NCBI GenBank assembly: GCA_013399695.1
Contig: VXAU01002071.1
Coordinates: forward strand, 2,026,949-2,090,948
Source of the DNA: Formicarius rufipectus
Lineage: Eukaryota > Chordata > Aves > Passeriformes > Formicariidae
DNA: 64,000 nt
Direction: 5' to 3'
A program made the translations under genes and the position numbers. The number at the start of each line of letters is the position of its first letter. Positions within the stretch are counted from its first letter, which is position 1. Below the pieces are notes generated by a model that worked only from the letters and a program-made list of their open reading frames with translations, made no database searches and was not told the origin of the DNA. Positions 1 through 11,713 of this stretch are shown here, in pieces.

Positions 1-1540
1 GGAAATGTACAGGGATTTCAGTGGAAACAAGGAAAGCATCCCATTTTCCACAGGACTTCAGCACAGGGGGACACTTCCTTGTCCTGCCAGCGTTTCCCAG
101 GGTGTATTTGAGCCAAGGATAACACACCTTTTACTGGCCTTGGAGTGAAGTTTTCTCATCTGAATGTACTGATTTGGTCCTGACATGAAAATCCATGAAT
201 GCCCCTGATGCACAGAGAGGAAAAATGCACAAAACCAGGGACTTCAGGTTTGAAAGAAACCATGGTGAAAGTACAGTCCTGGTATGGTTTGGGACTTGCA
301 GGGTTATAACTCTTTCAGTGCCCTCTCTCAGCTGAAAACTACCCCAAAAGAGGTTTTCTCCACGAAACTCTCGATGTCCTGTTTGTCAGGGGATGTTCAG
401 AGGGTTTCCTCATTGCCAGTGAACTCTCAGAGCTCCTCTGCCTCCCTCCCCAAGATTCCAGAAACGCTGAGCATCCCCAGATGGACTCAGGCTAAAGGAG
501 GAGGTGAGGAAACGTCTCTCCTCCTTGGAACTCTGTGTGCCTGAGCCAGGCTGCTATTTTGGTGTGTCAAAAGTGGCTCTGTAACTGTGTCACAGCTGGG
601 TGCACATTTCCCACCACTTTCTGCACGAACAGGGCCGGGATTTGCTGCCCTGCTGAGCTCAGGGTGTTCCCATCTATTCAATCCACTGTGCAGAGGCTGA
701 TTAGCAGCCAACAGGCAGCTCTTGGCCCTTTCCTTCTGAAACAATCAGTGTTTGGGGCTTGACTGAGAAGGATTTGGGGTGAGATAAGCTTCCCAGAGTG
801 GGGCCAGGAGTGAAGTAATAATTGAATAAGTGTGAGGTGGTGAATGAGACACATCAGGATGAGTCAGAGCAAAACTGCCCTTGGGAAGGAGGGGAAAGGC
901 TCTTTGGTGTCTCCTCTGCTGCCTGCCCGTGGTGGGACTGAGCCCCTCGAGCTGCTAGAAGGAGTTTTTTTGGGGAAAGGCCAGGGAGGGAGTTCCTGGG
1001 GGCTGTGCTGGTGTCCTGGGGGTGCTTGGCCATAACGCTGAGCTCCTGCTGGCCTCGGGGTTGGGATTCTGCCTCTTCCCCCTCCTCCAGGCTGAGGTTT
1101 GGGGTGCCAGGGCCGGGTCAGGTGCAGGGAGGGAGGGACAACACCCAGCCCGTGGAGCTGGAGCCTGGGATACAAGTGGCTGTGAAGGTCCTTGCCACTG
1201 TCTGCTGTGAGTTGTACAGTCCTGACAGACTTGGGGTTGTGCTGTTGCCATCTCACTTCCCTTCTGCTGGATTTCCCACTTCCTTTAATTTTTTATCAGT
1301 GTGGTTGCTGCTCTCAGCAGAGGCAGCTCCGTGGGAAGGAGAAGAAATGGAGTGCTTATTTTTAGATGCTGCCAAAAGAGTTCAACCCAAGGCAAATACA
1401 ATTACTTCAGGTTGTGCACAGGCACAAGAGAAGCGAAGGAGAAATGATGTTTCAAGTGGGAAATGCCCTAAACCCCAATGCCACGAAGCCACTGGGCAAC
1501 GAGAGCATCACTAAACCATTTGAGGAGCACATTTAATCCT

Positions 1541-1625
1541 GGTGGGAGGGGTCCCTGCCCACGGCAGGGGGTTGCAACGAGCTGATCTTGAAGGAACCTC
1601 CCAACCCAGATCATCTTGTGATTCC
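1541..1625 (+). mobile_element. CR1 LINE 3'-end fragment
   Basis: The stretch follows the usual avian CR1 tail order in sense orientation: a 'gtgggaggggtccctgccca' segment, then a 'gatcttgaagg' block, then a 'cccaaccca...atcat' block and a 'gtgattcc' end. It is short and diverged. The family call comes from recognised wording, not a computed alignment. Confidence 0.65.
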
Positions 1626-2595
1626 AAGGGGTGGGAGGTGTTCCCACTGCCTGCCCTGGGCACCCCCCGTGTCCCCATCCCACCCAGCCCCTCGCACGGG
1701 GGGTGCTGCTGCTCCTGGCACAGCCCCTGCAGCTCTGCCAACCTGCCTTTGTCCTCCGGGAGGATTTTCTGCTCGAAGGAGCCTCCCAGATGCTATTCCT
1801 GGCCCAGTTTTAGGGCATTCACTGCCCGGAGCTTCCGCTGGGCTGTTCTGGCGACCTCGTGGCTGGGGCAGAGGAGAAGGGGGTGCCAGGGAGGCTCCTC
1901 TTGGAAGCTTTCACTCTGTAATTAAGCTGAACAAGAGACTGAGTTGAATCTCTGGTCCTCTTGCTCTGCCTGAGCGAACACAAAGAGGAGAAAAGGCCTG
2001 AATTAGACAATTAAAACAAGCAATAAAACTGCCCGGAGAGGTCCATGGGATGATTTTTCCTCGACACGCTCGCCCCCAACAAGTGCCACATGTCCTGTGT
2101 ATAAATAGCAGCTGCCCAGACTTGCTTAATCATCCCATTGTTGCTTTATAATATTAATTAAACATTCCTCTGGGATTGTTTGCATCCTAATTAAGTGGGG
2201 AACTTACAAAAGGCAGTGAAGAAACCAAACAAGTGTGTGCTGGGGGTGCACAACCAATTCTGCTAAACTGGGGTTAAGGAAAAAAAACCATCAAAATTGC
2301 AGGGCTGTGATTAAAAGCATTTTTAATAGTCCCCAACGATGGGAAGGGTTTGATTAGTGGTTCAGGGGGGTCAGGAGCAGTTGGCTGCCCCGGGAGTGTT
2401 TGGAGAGGGGTCTGGGGGCACTGGGAGGGATGAGTGTGCCCCCCATCAGTGTGACAGGAGCGAATCGTCCCTGGCAGGAACCCACTGAGAGCAAAGGGCC
2501 AATTAATCTGCAGCTGCTCCACACAGAGGGAAGGGGATGGCAGGAGACAAGGACCTTCCTGAATCCCCTCGGCAGCTGGGAGCCAGGGCCAGGAG

Positions 2596-2685
2596 GAATC
2601 CTGGAAACCCCACTGGGCAAGGCAGGAATCCTGGAAATCCCACTGGGCAAGGCAGGAATCCTGGAAATCCCACTGGGCAAGGCAG
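2596..2685. repeat. 30-bp tandem repeat, 3 copies
   Basis: Three consecutive 30-base units begin with gaatcctggaaa and end with gggcaaggcag. Copies 2 and 3 are identical and copy 1 differs at one base. Because the period is divisible by three, all frames stay open across it and produce repetitive peptides that should not be read as genes. Confidence 0.95.
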
Positions 2686-5600
2686 GTCTGAATGGCCAGC
2701 AAAGGATCTGCAGCCACAGCATTTGAGTGGGCATGATCCCGACTTCCCAAAGTCTCCAGAGCTGGTGGGGAAACCTTCCCAAGGGCCCCTGCTGGGGCTC
2801 ATCCTCCCCATCTCCTGCTCTCCTGCTCCGGGAAGGCACTTTGTTCCCGGCTCAGACTCTGCACCCTGCAGGGCTGTGCCGTGAATTACCTCCCAAATTA
2901 TGTGAGTAATTAAAATCAATGAGAGGGTATCCTGTTAAATAACGTAATTAGATGAGCACAGCGAGAGAGAGGAGCGCAACAGCGGGTTTGTTCTCCTGCC
3001 TGGAGACAGCTTTTAACTCTTTCCTGTTGTCTCTCCCAGGGAAGGGCAGGCAGGGCTCCCTGGGGTCGTGCTCCCCGCTCCTCCCAGCGCTGAGGATTTC
3101 CCAGGGATGAACTTCCAGCTGCTTCCTTCAGTGCTCTGGCAGCCCAGCACTCCCTGCCCTGCAGCCCCATCCCTGGGTCACGAGGGCTGCAAACACCCCA
3201 AACTCCGAGGAAACGGAGCTGCCTTGAAATCCACTTGAATCCAAGACTGTGGCAGAGGAAAACACGGCGTTGGCAGCAGGGCTGGAGAGCTGCACTCCTG
3301 CCAGAGCTGGAAAGGGAGGCCCCACGGAGTGGAAATGGGGATTTTCTTGGTGGGCACGATGAACCGTGTGAGTCCCCCACGCTCTGGTCCCTGTCTGGGG
3401 GCACAGCACCAGCCTGGCTGTTCCCCACCATAAACCAGGAGGAAACCTGGGCAGGAGGAGCAGCAGCCACACTCCAGGGCTCCAGGAACAAATGTGTGTG
3501 CTCACCAAGGCACCAAGGTTTGATGTGTTGCCTTAATTCCAGAGGACACTAAATGGCTGAGCAACCCAAGAGCCTCAGAGTCGCTTTTGTGCTCTCTCTG
3601 CTGGTTCCAGGGCAGGGAGAAGCCTCAGTCCATCGAGATACACGTGGATAGCTGGATCCTTCAGCATGGAGTGCTGTCAGCTCTGAGGGGGCTCTGGTAA
3701 GGGTAAAGGCATCTGGCCAGATGGCTCTCATTGCAGGGCTGGAAGCTAAATAATTAATTTATAGTCTCGTGTTCAGGACTTTGCTGTCTCCCAAAGGAAG
3801 CTCTGAAAAGTCCTTAACTCGGTGTTTATTTTTTGCAGCTGTGACGTACAGAGAGACCCGAGTCTCTGCATCCTGCTGGATTTCCAGCTTGTTTGTGATT
3901 TTTCCAAGGTAGTGAATCGTTGCAAAGATGTGCCACATCTAATTACACTTGTCACATTAAATCCCGTTATGGCAGAAGACCTGAACCCCTGCTGGGGACG
4001 AAATCCCCTCGGGTGGGGCTGCAGGGAAACCAACCTCTGACGTGCTGCACGAGTGACAGGTTGTTCTGGAAGGAATTTAAACACACAGGAGAGGCAGGAG
4101 CGCATCCCCTCGGGGGGCCTGGCGTTCCTGGGAGGGCTCTGGTGGGATGCTGCAGCCAGCCCTGCCCTGCTGCCCCCGGGGCTGGGCTCCTGGAGGGGAT
4201 GCCAGCCCTGGCACGGCTGCACCTCTGCTCCTGAGCAGAGGAAGAGGACGTGGGAGGAGGAATTGCCTGCCGGGTGTTGGGAAGAAACCACAGGTTTTGC
4301 TGTTTTCTGGGCAGGGTGTCTTATCCTGTCCATCTCTGAGTGATTTAGAGGTGCCATAAAACCTCTGTGGAAGGAGGACTTTTGCTCAGCTTTCCTGGCA
4401 ATGCCTCCTATCTCCAGTGAATTTCCCAATATTCTGCTTGTAGCTGCAAATAGAATGCTTCTCCCATTCCTTTTGGGAATCAATAAGAATTCCTTATAGG
4501 AATATATATACTATTTACCTTAGAAAGGCAAGTAACACATAGAGTCTGTGAGAAGCTCAGACCCTGCTAGCAGCATCACTATCACCAGCGACACATTTGA
4601 AAAGCAGGCATGCAGTAAACAGAAAAGCCCCCCTCTTGAATTATTTCAAATCCTGAGGATCTGTTCTCTCCTTTTTTCCAAGCAGAGCTCAATTCAGGGC
4701 ACAGGAAACTCAGCACAAAGCCGCCCATGAATCGTTTCCACACCATTAGCATGAGCACATGCAGATCAGGCAGCTGCAGCACAAACGCCTGGCCGGCTGC
4801 CTTGGGTGCAAACTCCCAGTAATTGGGGTGGAACGGAAGGAACGAGGAGGAGGAGGAGGAGGGGGAAGGTCCGAGCAGGTAGTTGGGAAGGCTGCGGCGA
4901 TCCCAGAGTGGGGCTGGACAGGAGCAGCCCCCTCGGGCTGTGCCAGGACGGGGGTGGGTGGCTCCTGGTGCCCGCAGTGCTGCTCTTGGCTCACACAGCA
5001 CAGGGACAGAGCAGCCCCCCGTGCTCCCAGGACACTTCTCCTGCTGCCTTGGCCATCTGTGCTGTCTGGCACGTGGTCAGCAGAGTCACTGGACACGAGG
5101 ATGTGCTGGGAGAGCTGCAGCCCTGCCTGGCACAGCCTCTGCCACCGGGTTAAACTGGGAGCCCAGTCCACGCTGCCCTTTGCAGGGAGCTGGGGCTGCA
5201 GTGCCCTCGGTGTGGGCTGAACAATCCCACAGTCCTGCTCTCTGGAAACACCCTGCCAGTCCTCCAAGGGACTCCTCCAGCCCCAGAAGACACAGCCAGA
5301 GAATACCGAAAACACACAAAATAGACCGTGGGGGTCTGGAGTGACCCCTCAGTTATCCCGGCCAGGCAAAGGAGGTTGCTGGTTGCTCTTAGGACATCCA
5401 TGCAAGAATAAATCAACTGCTTCTCTCAGTCCCAGAGTCTCCTCTGCCCGTGGAGCCTTCGAGGTGACAGTGCCCCGTCCCTGCCAGCCCCTGGCCAGGC
5501 TGTGTCCCCACAGCTGCCGTGCTGCCAGAGCACAGGGACTAATTAACGCTGACAGGACGTCATGTTCGTTATCCCCGAGCCCGAAACGTCCCCTCACCAG

Positions 5601-6760
5601 CTCCAGCCCAGTGCAGGGAATGCAGAGCAGCCCTGGGGGAAGGTCCAGCCCGGGTTAATGAGGGAGTGGATCTGCCCCCACACTGCCAGGGCCCTGGGAG
5701 CCCCACGGGTGCCGTGGAGGTGCTGGAGCTGCACAGGAGCCGCGTGGGGATGTCCCCGTGGGCCCCCTCTGTGCCCTGCCGAGGATGCTCCTCTGCCTGC
5801 CCGGCCAGCCCACCTCCCAACCCCACCCTCCTGCACCCCACAGCCCCTTCCCCAGGTGGGCTTTGGTGCTAAGGGTGGAGTGACCGTGAGCTGAGACCCC
5901 ACAGCCTCCCCTCCAGCCCCTGGAGCTCGTGTCCCCCCAGCTCCAGTGGGATCTACGTGTGGAAAGGGTGCCCCGAGTGAGCCTCAGCCTGCCCCAGGTG
6001 AGCACTCACAGGGCAGCAGGTGCTTCTTTGGGATACCGATTTCCCCCCTTTCGCTTTCCTGGTGGGCGAAGGACAGGAAACCTGAGCCAGCTCAGAGGCT
6101 GCGCACGAAATGCTCCCCAAAAAGCACCGATGAGGAGCTGCAGGTGCCGGCCAGGAGGGACCCCTGCGGCTGCAGCAGGGCCGGGGGGGAGCCTGGGCAC
6201 ATCAGCCCTGTCCAGCCATGCAGGGGGGTGCTGGGGCTCCCCCAGAGCTGCCGCAGCTCGGCCTCAACGAGGCAAATTGTTGCAGGAAACTCGTTTTTAT
6301 TTATGCTCGACCACCAGCACAGGAGATTGCCTGCCAGCTGGAAGGGGTGTGATTCCCTGATTAGAAATGCCACGTGGATACAAATGAAGTTGAACAAAAG
6401 GGAAGAGAAATAAACCAGCTCCTCTGCGGGGACGTGCAGTCCGTGCTGCAGAAGCGCTGCCTGGAGAGGAGATTCTGCTGCTGGGTAATACAGTGAGGGG
6501 GAATGGGCTGGAGGGAACAAACCACTGCTGGACTTCAGCTAAAATGGGCCTTAGTGCAGCCAGGATGTGGCAGTGGGTTTCTTCCTGCTGGATTCAGGAG
6601 GAGGGGACTGGAGGGGGCATTTTTGCTCTGTCCACAGCCAGGAAGCCTTTGGGTCAGTTGGGCAGGTCAGCAACGGGGCCAGGGCTGAGCAGCATTTGGG
6701 GACGGGAGCACTGGGGTGCAGGTCTGCAGGGCACAGGAGACCCCCAGTTACAGCAGGTCA

Positions 6761-7022
6761 ATCACAGGATCTCAGAATGGGTTTGAAGACATTAAGATGA
6801 CCTAATTCCATCCCCCTGCCATGGGCAGGGGCACCTCCCACCAGCCCAGGCTGCTCCAACCTGGCCTTGGACCCTCCCAGGGCTGGGGCAGCCACAGCTC
6901 CTCTGCCCAACCTGTGCCAGGGCCTCACAGGGGTGGATTCCTGCCCAATATCCCAGCCAACCCTACTCTGCTCCAGTTGAAAGCCGTTCCCCCTCATCCT
7001 GGCACTGCAAAACCAGCACACC
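6761..7022 (-). mobile_element. CR1 LINE 3'-end fragment
   Basis: Read on the plus strand, this is the complement of a CR1 tail: 'cacaggatctcagaatgg', then 'ccctgccatgggcagg', 'cacctcccaccag', 'ccaacctggcctt', and a 'ttgaaagccgttccccctcatcctg' block. This is the longest CR1 copy left of INKA2. It has no coding capacity. Confidence 0.85.
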
Positions 7023-9711
7023 CAGCCCGTGTCAGGGCAAACCCTCCGTGGGGAGCTCAGCCCGTGCTTTCCTCCCCTCTCACCCGGCAGCAAACGAAGG
7101 AGCCCCATCTCATTGTCAGAAGAATAAGCTGTGAAATGGTTTTGAAAATAAAGGCTCTTTAATTACAGGCACATTTGTGAGCCTTCTGGAGGCCATCTGG
7201 CTGGGGGAGCAGGGTGGCAGCCCGGGCACCAGCGAGGGAGAGCCCAGGGAGGCTGAGCTGGGAGCAGCTCCTGGGAAAGCACTCCGGTGATGGGCAGAGC
7301 TCAATCCCCTCTGTGCATTAAGCCAAATGGACCAGCTCCAGCTCCTCTCCATTCCAGTGGTGCCAGAGCAGGGCTGGGTGCTGTGGGCTTTGGAGTGCTG
7401 GGATGTGCTGCTCATCCTGGGTGAGACTGGACAGAGATTTCCAACAAATCCCAATGCCTGAGCTGCATTTCCTGGGACAAGTTCATGGGGAACCTCTTTC
7501 TGTGATTGTTGTCCTGTGTTTGGGATTAACCACTCCTGTCAGTGTTGCAGAACATAGCCAGGGCCTCGTTAGAGACTGTCATTCTGCTAATTAGGTAGGT
7601 TTCATACTTAATAATGGGGAACAATTTCATGGCAGTTCTATTAAAAAAGAAAAAAGGGAAGAAAAATCCATTATAATTTCAGGAAAAGTCCCTGGAGAAG
7701 TGAAATGGTAATTCACAAATCCAACTCTGATCTATTAGCTCTGGAGACTAAATTAGGGAGGATGCCTGGCTTGGCTGATATTCTCTATTATTTGAATGTC
7801 TATGAAGAAAATTTATTAAATATTTTTTCTCTGAAGAACTTTGAAATGCAGCTACATTTACTCACCATCTCCAAATGCCCGTGTGAAGCCCAGATCACGC
7901 TGCATTTGTCACTGCGACCACCCTGGAAAACCCTATTTTGATGCCAAACATCCTTTGAAGATACACTTCCCAGGCGGAGAGAACACAAATCAATCTGTTG
8001 GGAACCACAGTGGGTCAGCTGTGCAGGCAAAGGGCCCCGGCAGAGCCCTGACACCATCAGGGAGGGTTCCAGGGCACCCCACAACCTCTGTGCTGGGGGG
8101 CCGTGGGCACTGCAGCAGGACACTCGTGTTGGGTGGGGAGGGAGCCCGGGGGAGGCAGCTGGGGCTGCCCCTTCCCTGTGCCACTGCAGCCGAGAGCCTT
8201 TCCCCAGGGCAGGGCTGGGGCTGAGCAGCTCCCTGAGCATCGCCCTGGCACTGCAGGGCTGGGGCAGCTGTGGGACCGGGGGGCCAGAAGGGCTTTTTGC
8301 CCCTCCCAGGTGGGAGAGGGACCCCACAAGTGGGGTGGAGGGTCAGCCTTTCTCAGAAACCATTCGTGCTGGGGAAGGGGGTCTGGCTTCCCAAAGCCCT
8401 GGGGCTGCCAGGGTCTCTGCAGGGTGCTGGGGGTGGGCTGGCACCCACGGGAGGGAACCCCCGAGGACAGCAGGCTCCCGGTGGGCACTGCCAGCCCCAG
8501 ATTTCCCTGTGTCCTGCACAGACACATCCCGCTCCTTGGCTGAGGCAGCCACCTGCAGGGCTGTCCCCATCAGCTGCCACCCGGTGTCACCGTGCCCAGC
8601 ACAGCCCAGGGCAATGCCAGGGACAGGACAGAGAAGCCCCTGGGGTGGGTGAATCCCTGAGCATCTCCCCAGCCAGCACGGGGCTCAGCCTCTGGGGGCA
8701 GCCAGGGATGTGCTGCTGGGGATGGGGGTGCCCAGGGCTGTGCCCCCCAGGCTGTGCCAGGGCTGCAGGGAAGCCCAGGGTGAGGACACGCTCTCTGGGG
8801 CAGGAAAAGCTCTTGCTCTCTCCAGAAAACTGCTTCTCCTCTTTGCTGACCCTCTGGAGAGGGGCAGGGAGGGCGTGTTTGTAACAAACAGGATGAATAA
8901 CTGATAAGAGGAAAGCAAAATGCTTCAGGAACAGCCTTTCAGAGAAATTAGGAAGGGGGGAACCAACCAGCCCTGGAGCCTGAGGAGGAAAAACAAAAGC
9001 TTGCTTGCAACTCATGTTCCTGAAAAAGTGCTGAGCAGAGCCTTCGGATGCTGCCCTGCTCCTCTCCTTGTATGGGCACAACCAGGGCCTGGCTGGTGCC
9101 TATATTTAATTCGCAAGGGTGAAAAAAACTCTCCCTCCTTGCCTCTGCCCCACTGGCCTCTCTGCCTGGGGAAGTTACAACAGGAATAGAATAGCATGTT
9201 TAAAAAAAAATTAAAAATAATGCTGCGGCTTGCACAAAAGCCCTTCCTAAAGTTGGAGTGAGGGGAACAGGTTTTTGGAACATAACACTGTGGCACACAC
9301 GGAGCATCTGGTGAGGCTGGTGGAAACGGGGGGCTCGGGGGGGCTGCAGAGCAGGCACCAGGCTCTGTGCTCTCTGCACACTCCTGTGGCCCAGGGAGCT
9401 GCCAGGGCTCACCTTTAATTCCTGAGCCAGGGGGCTGTGCAGGACCCCCACAGCCCTGTCCCCCTCCACGGGGCCGTGTGGCTCCGGGGCTCATCCCTTG
9501 GCAGCAGCTGCTCCCCCAAACCTTCCTCCCTCTGCCCTCCCCAGTGCTGGGGGAGGACGGTGGGTGGTGAGGTGTCACCTGCAGGTTCTCAGGGGCTGCA
9601 GGGGTTGTGCCTCTGGAGCAGCCCTGGCACCCAGGCAGGAGCTCTCTGCCTGCAGCCCTTCCCTTTGTGCCACTCAGCAGCTCTCCGGGCATGGGAACCC
9701 TGCTGGCTGCT

Positions 9712-9837
9712 CCCCAAGCCCCCCATGCCNNNNNNNNNNNNNNNNNNNNNNNNNNNNNNNNNNNNNNNNNNCCCCAAGCCCCCCATGCCAGTGTCCTGGC
9801 TGCCCCCCAAGCCCCCCATGCCAGTGTCCTGCCCGTG
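9712..9837. repeat. GC-rich tandem repeat (33-bp period) interrupted by an assembly gap
   Basis: The block 'ccccaagccccccatgcc' occurs before the run of N and twice after it, the latter two 33 bases apart and separated by 'agtgtcctggctgcc'. The gap therefore sits inside the array, and the true copy number is unknown. Long apparent frames across this stretch, including one of 286 codons on the minus strand, arise from the repeat plus the N run. Confidence 0.9.
9730..9771. other. assembly gap (42 N)
   Basis: A run of N lies within a tandem repeat. Its length need not reflect the real missing length. Confidence 0.99.
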
Positions 9838-9938
9838 CCCACCCCTGCAGGACCCGCTGTGAGCCCACCCAAGGGCAGGGAAGCAGGACTGAGGTGTCAG
9901 GACTGAGCTGTCCCACGAGGACACGAGACTGATGCCAC

Positions 9939-9944
9939 TTTATT
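9939..9944 (-). terminator. INKA2: candidate INKA2 poly(A) signal (AATAAA)
   Basis: TTTATT on the plus strand reads as AATAAA on the minus strand, about 860 bases past the INKA2 stop. It is the nearest canonical signal that I noticed. Confidence 0.5.
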
Positions 9945-10435
9945 GGAAACTCTTGGAGAGTTGGACACTGAAGAACTTGGTTCTGTCAAGACAAGGTTTG
10001 TACACAACAGCAACGGGAAACACCACAAGAAACGAAGTTTTTAACTCGGGATGGGAAAACTCAACAATTAACTCTTGCAATGTTGTATCTGGTGCAACCG
10101 GTGGGGACAAGGGGAGGGGACAGGGGCAAACCCCACCAGGACCTGCAGGGTCACAAACCCCCCAGCCAGGAGCCTCGTGCCCTACTGGTGTCACTGGCAG
10201 GAGAAGGGGAGGTGCTGGGAGCACACTGGTTTAAAGGGAATCCCCTCTGAGCTGGGGCTTCACCTCCCATTCAGCAATTGTTCAAGTCTTACAAATTCAA
10301 ACTTACTTCTTTCCATTTAAATAACAAGTGCTTCGGGCACAAGGCTCGGCTGGCCTGGCTCATGACCCTGTTTCAAGTGCACACAAGCAGGAATAGATTT
10401 TTTTTAAAAAACTATATATATATTTGCACAGCCAT

Positions 10436-10456
10436 ACACACACACACACACACACA
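10436..10456. repeat. (AC)n microsatellite
   Basis: About ten perfect AC dinucleotides, preceded by a short TATATATATA run. The tract lies inside the inferred INKA2 3' UTR, so length variants would be transcribed. Confidence 0.9.
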
Positions 10457-10804
10457 TGCACACAGGGGAGCTCGTGCTGCAGCCACTTCACTGGAGGCGA
10501 TGGAAGGGGCTGGAGGGGCTGTCCCCAGCCTGGCCCAGGAGCTGCTCATCCATGGCACCACTCATCCTAAAGCAAAGATCAGTCCCCGAAACTCTCCCCA
10601 CGTGGGGCTGTGGCAGCTGCTGCTCAGGCTGTCCTTAAACATGTAATTCTCCAGGAAATTCCACCTGCGGGAGAGTGAAGCCCAGAGCACATTTTGCAGG
10701 GGACTCATCACATCTCCATCCACGGAGCTCAGGGGCCTCCTGAGAGGATGAGTGTGACCTGCAGCTCCTCTCTGGACAGTGCAGGGCAGGGCACGGGGAC
10801 AGAC

Positions 10805-11713
10805 TCAGACCCAAACAGCTGTGTTGATGTCAAACCCAGACTGGGGGTAGTCTCTGGGATCGTGGACTTTCTTGGTGCCCACCTTGGGGTGCTCACTGTG
10901 GCCTTCTGCCCTTGGGCACCTCTCGGCTTTGCTGTGATGGCTCCCATGGAGTGGGAAGTAAAATGTCCCCTTGAGTTTGTTCATCTTTTTGGATCTCTTG
11001 GAAATCTCGGGCTGCTTGTCTTCGGGAGGGAGCCAGCAGGGCTTCTCCTTGAGGAGCCTGTCCCGGTCTGGCCGGACGCTCCTCAGGAACTTCTTGAAGA
11101 TGTTGGCTGTGAGGGAGAACTTCCTGCAGAGCTCCTGGGACCTGCTCACGGACAGGGACGCCTCGCTCTTCTCCCCTTTCTTCTCCAGCTCTGGCAGGTC
11201 CAACCAGTTCCCCACCAAGTCTGCAAAGATGTTGTCCCCCAGGACCAGGGGCTGGCGGTTCCTGCTCTGCGACATCAGGGAGGACGTCCAGTCGTGCCCA
11301 TCCTCACAGCCCGGGCACTCCTGGCACTCCGGCCAGCCCCTGGCCGTGCCCTGGGGTGTCCCGGGGGACACACGCTCTGCTCTGCTGCCCACACAGGAGG
11401 GTCCCTCCGGGGGATGCCCCCCCTGCCCGCAGAGGGTGTCCCCACGGGGGTGGCTCTGGCTGGGGAGGGACAGCCCGGCACACAGGAGGGACGAGGGGCT
11501 GGGTGGTCCCACCGAAGGCTCCCGGGGCAGCTGCTGGTCCTGCCGGGCCCTGGGAGGGTCCCCCCCAGCGCGGAGGTGCCGGCGCTGCTCCGGGGCGGAG
11601 ATGTTCAGCTGCTCCAGCGCCGTCTGCACCTGCAGCAGCTTCAGCTCCTGCAGGGCCCCCATCATGCAGGTCATCTGCTCGTGCAGCCCGTCCCCGACCT
11701 CCTTCATGGACAG
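10805..11713 (-). CDS. INKA2: INKA2 (FAM212B), large last coding exon; PAK4 inhibitor
   Basis: The exon encodes 302 residues plus stop. It opens, in phase 0, after a tctgcag acceptor with L-S-M-K-E-V-G-D-G-L and continues M-x-C-M-M-G-A-L-Q-E-L-K-L-L-Q-V-Q-T-A-L-E-Q-L, a helical stretch typical of INKA2. The Inka box (R-N-R-Q-P-L-V-L-G-D-N followed by F-A-D-L-V-G-N-W-L-D-L-P-E-L-E) lies near 11185-11260. A second conserved block, T-A-N-I-F-K-K-F-L-R-S-V-R-P-D-R-D-R-L-L-K, is near 11040-11120. The protein ends S-G-F-D-I-N-T-A-V-W-V, as I recall for the human protein. In the family, the Inka box binds and inhibits the kinase PAK4, affecting actin and adhesion. The middle is Pro/Gly-rich and poorly conserved. 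A short upstream coding exon must exist because the exon opens at a splice acceptor without its own start; it was not found. DDX20 lies upstream in divergent orientation. Confidence 0.93.
   Translation of the reverse strand: MSMKEVGDGLHEQMTCMMGALQELKLLQVQTALEQLNISAPEQRRHLRAGGDPPRARQDQQLPREPSVGPPSPSSLLCAGLSLPSQSHPRGDTLCGQGGHPPEGPSCVGSRAERVSPGTPQGTARGWPECQECPGCEDGHDWTSSLMSQSRNRQPLVLGDNIFADLVGNWLDLPELEKKGEKSEASLSVSRSQELCRKFSLTANIFKKFLRSVRPDRDRLLKEKPCWLPPEDKQPEISKRSKKMNKLKGTFYFPLHGSHHSKAERCPRAEGHSEHPKVGTKKVHDPRDYPQSGFDINTAVWV

Larger units (their letters stand above)
1..9919. other. intergenic stretch with no recognisable gene
   Basis: No open frame in this stretch resembles a known protein, and none shows a run of exons with matching phases. 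The longer frames overlap one another on both strands in GC-rich DNA and look like chance. It holds two CR1 LINE fragments, a three-copy 30-bp repeat and a gapped tandem repeat, listed separately. In mammals RAP1A lies on this side of INKA2, so this is probably the intergenic space toward that gene. That last point is synteny-based inference; no RAP1A exon was seen. Confidence 0.6.
9920..10804 (-). other. INKA2: INKA2 3' UTR (inferred)
   Basis: This is the stretch between the INKA2 stop codon at 10805 and the first good minus-strand poly(A) signal, AATAAA at 9939-9944. It holds a TATATA run and an (AC)n microsatellite and has no conserved coding frame. The distal end is inferred from the signal alone; a longer 3' UTR is possible. 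Confidence 0.55.

Noticed and set aside
9012..9872. 286-codon minus-strand open frame
   Set aside because: It crosses the N gap and a GC-rich tandem repeat. Frame openness comes from N translation and repeat composition.
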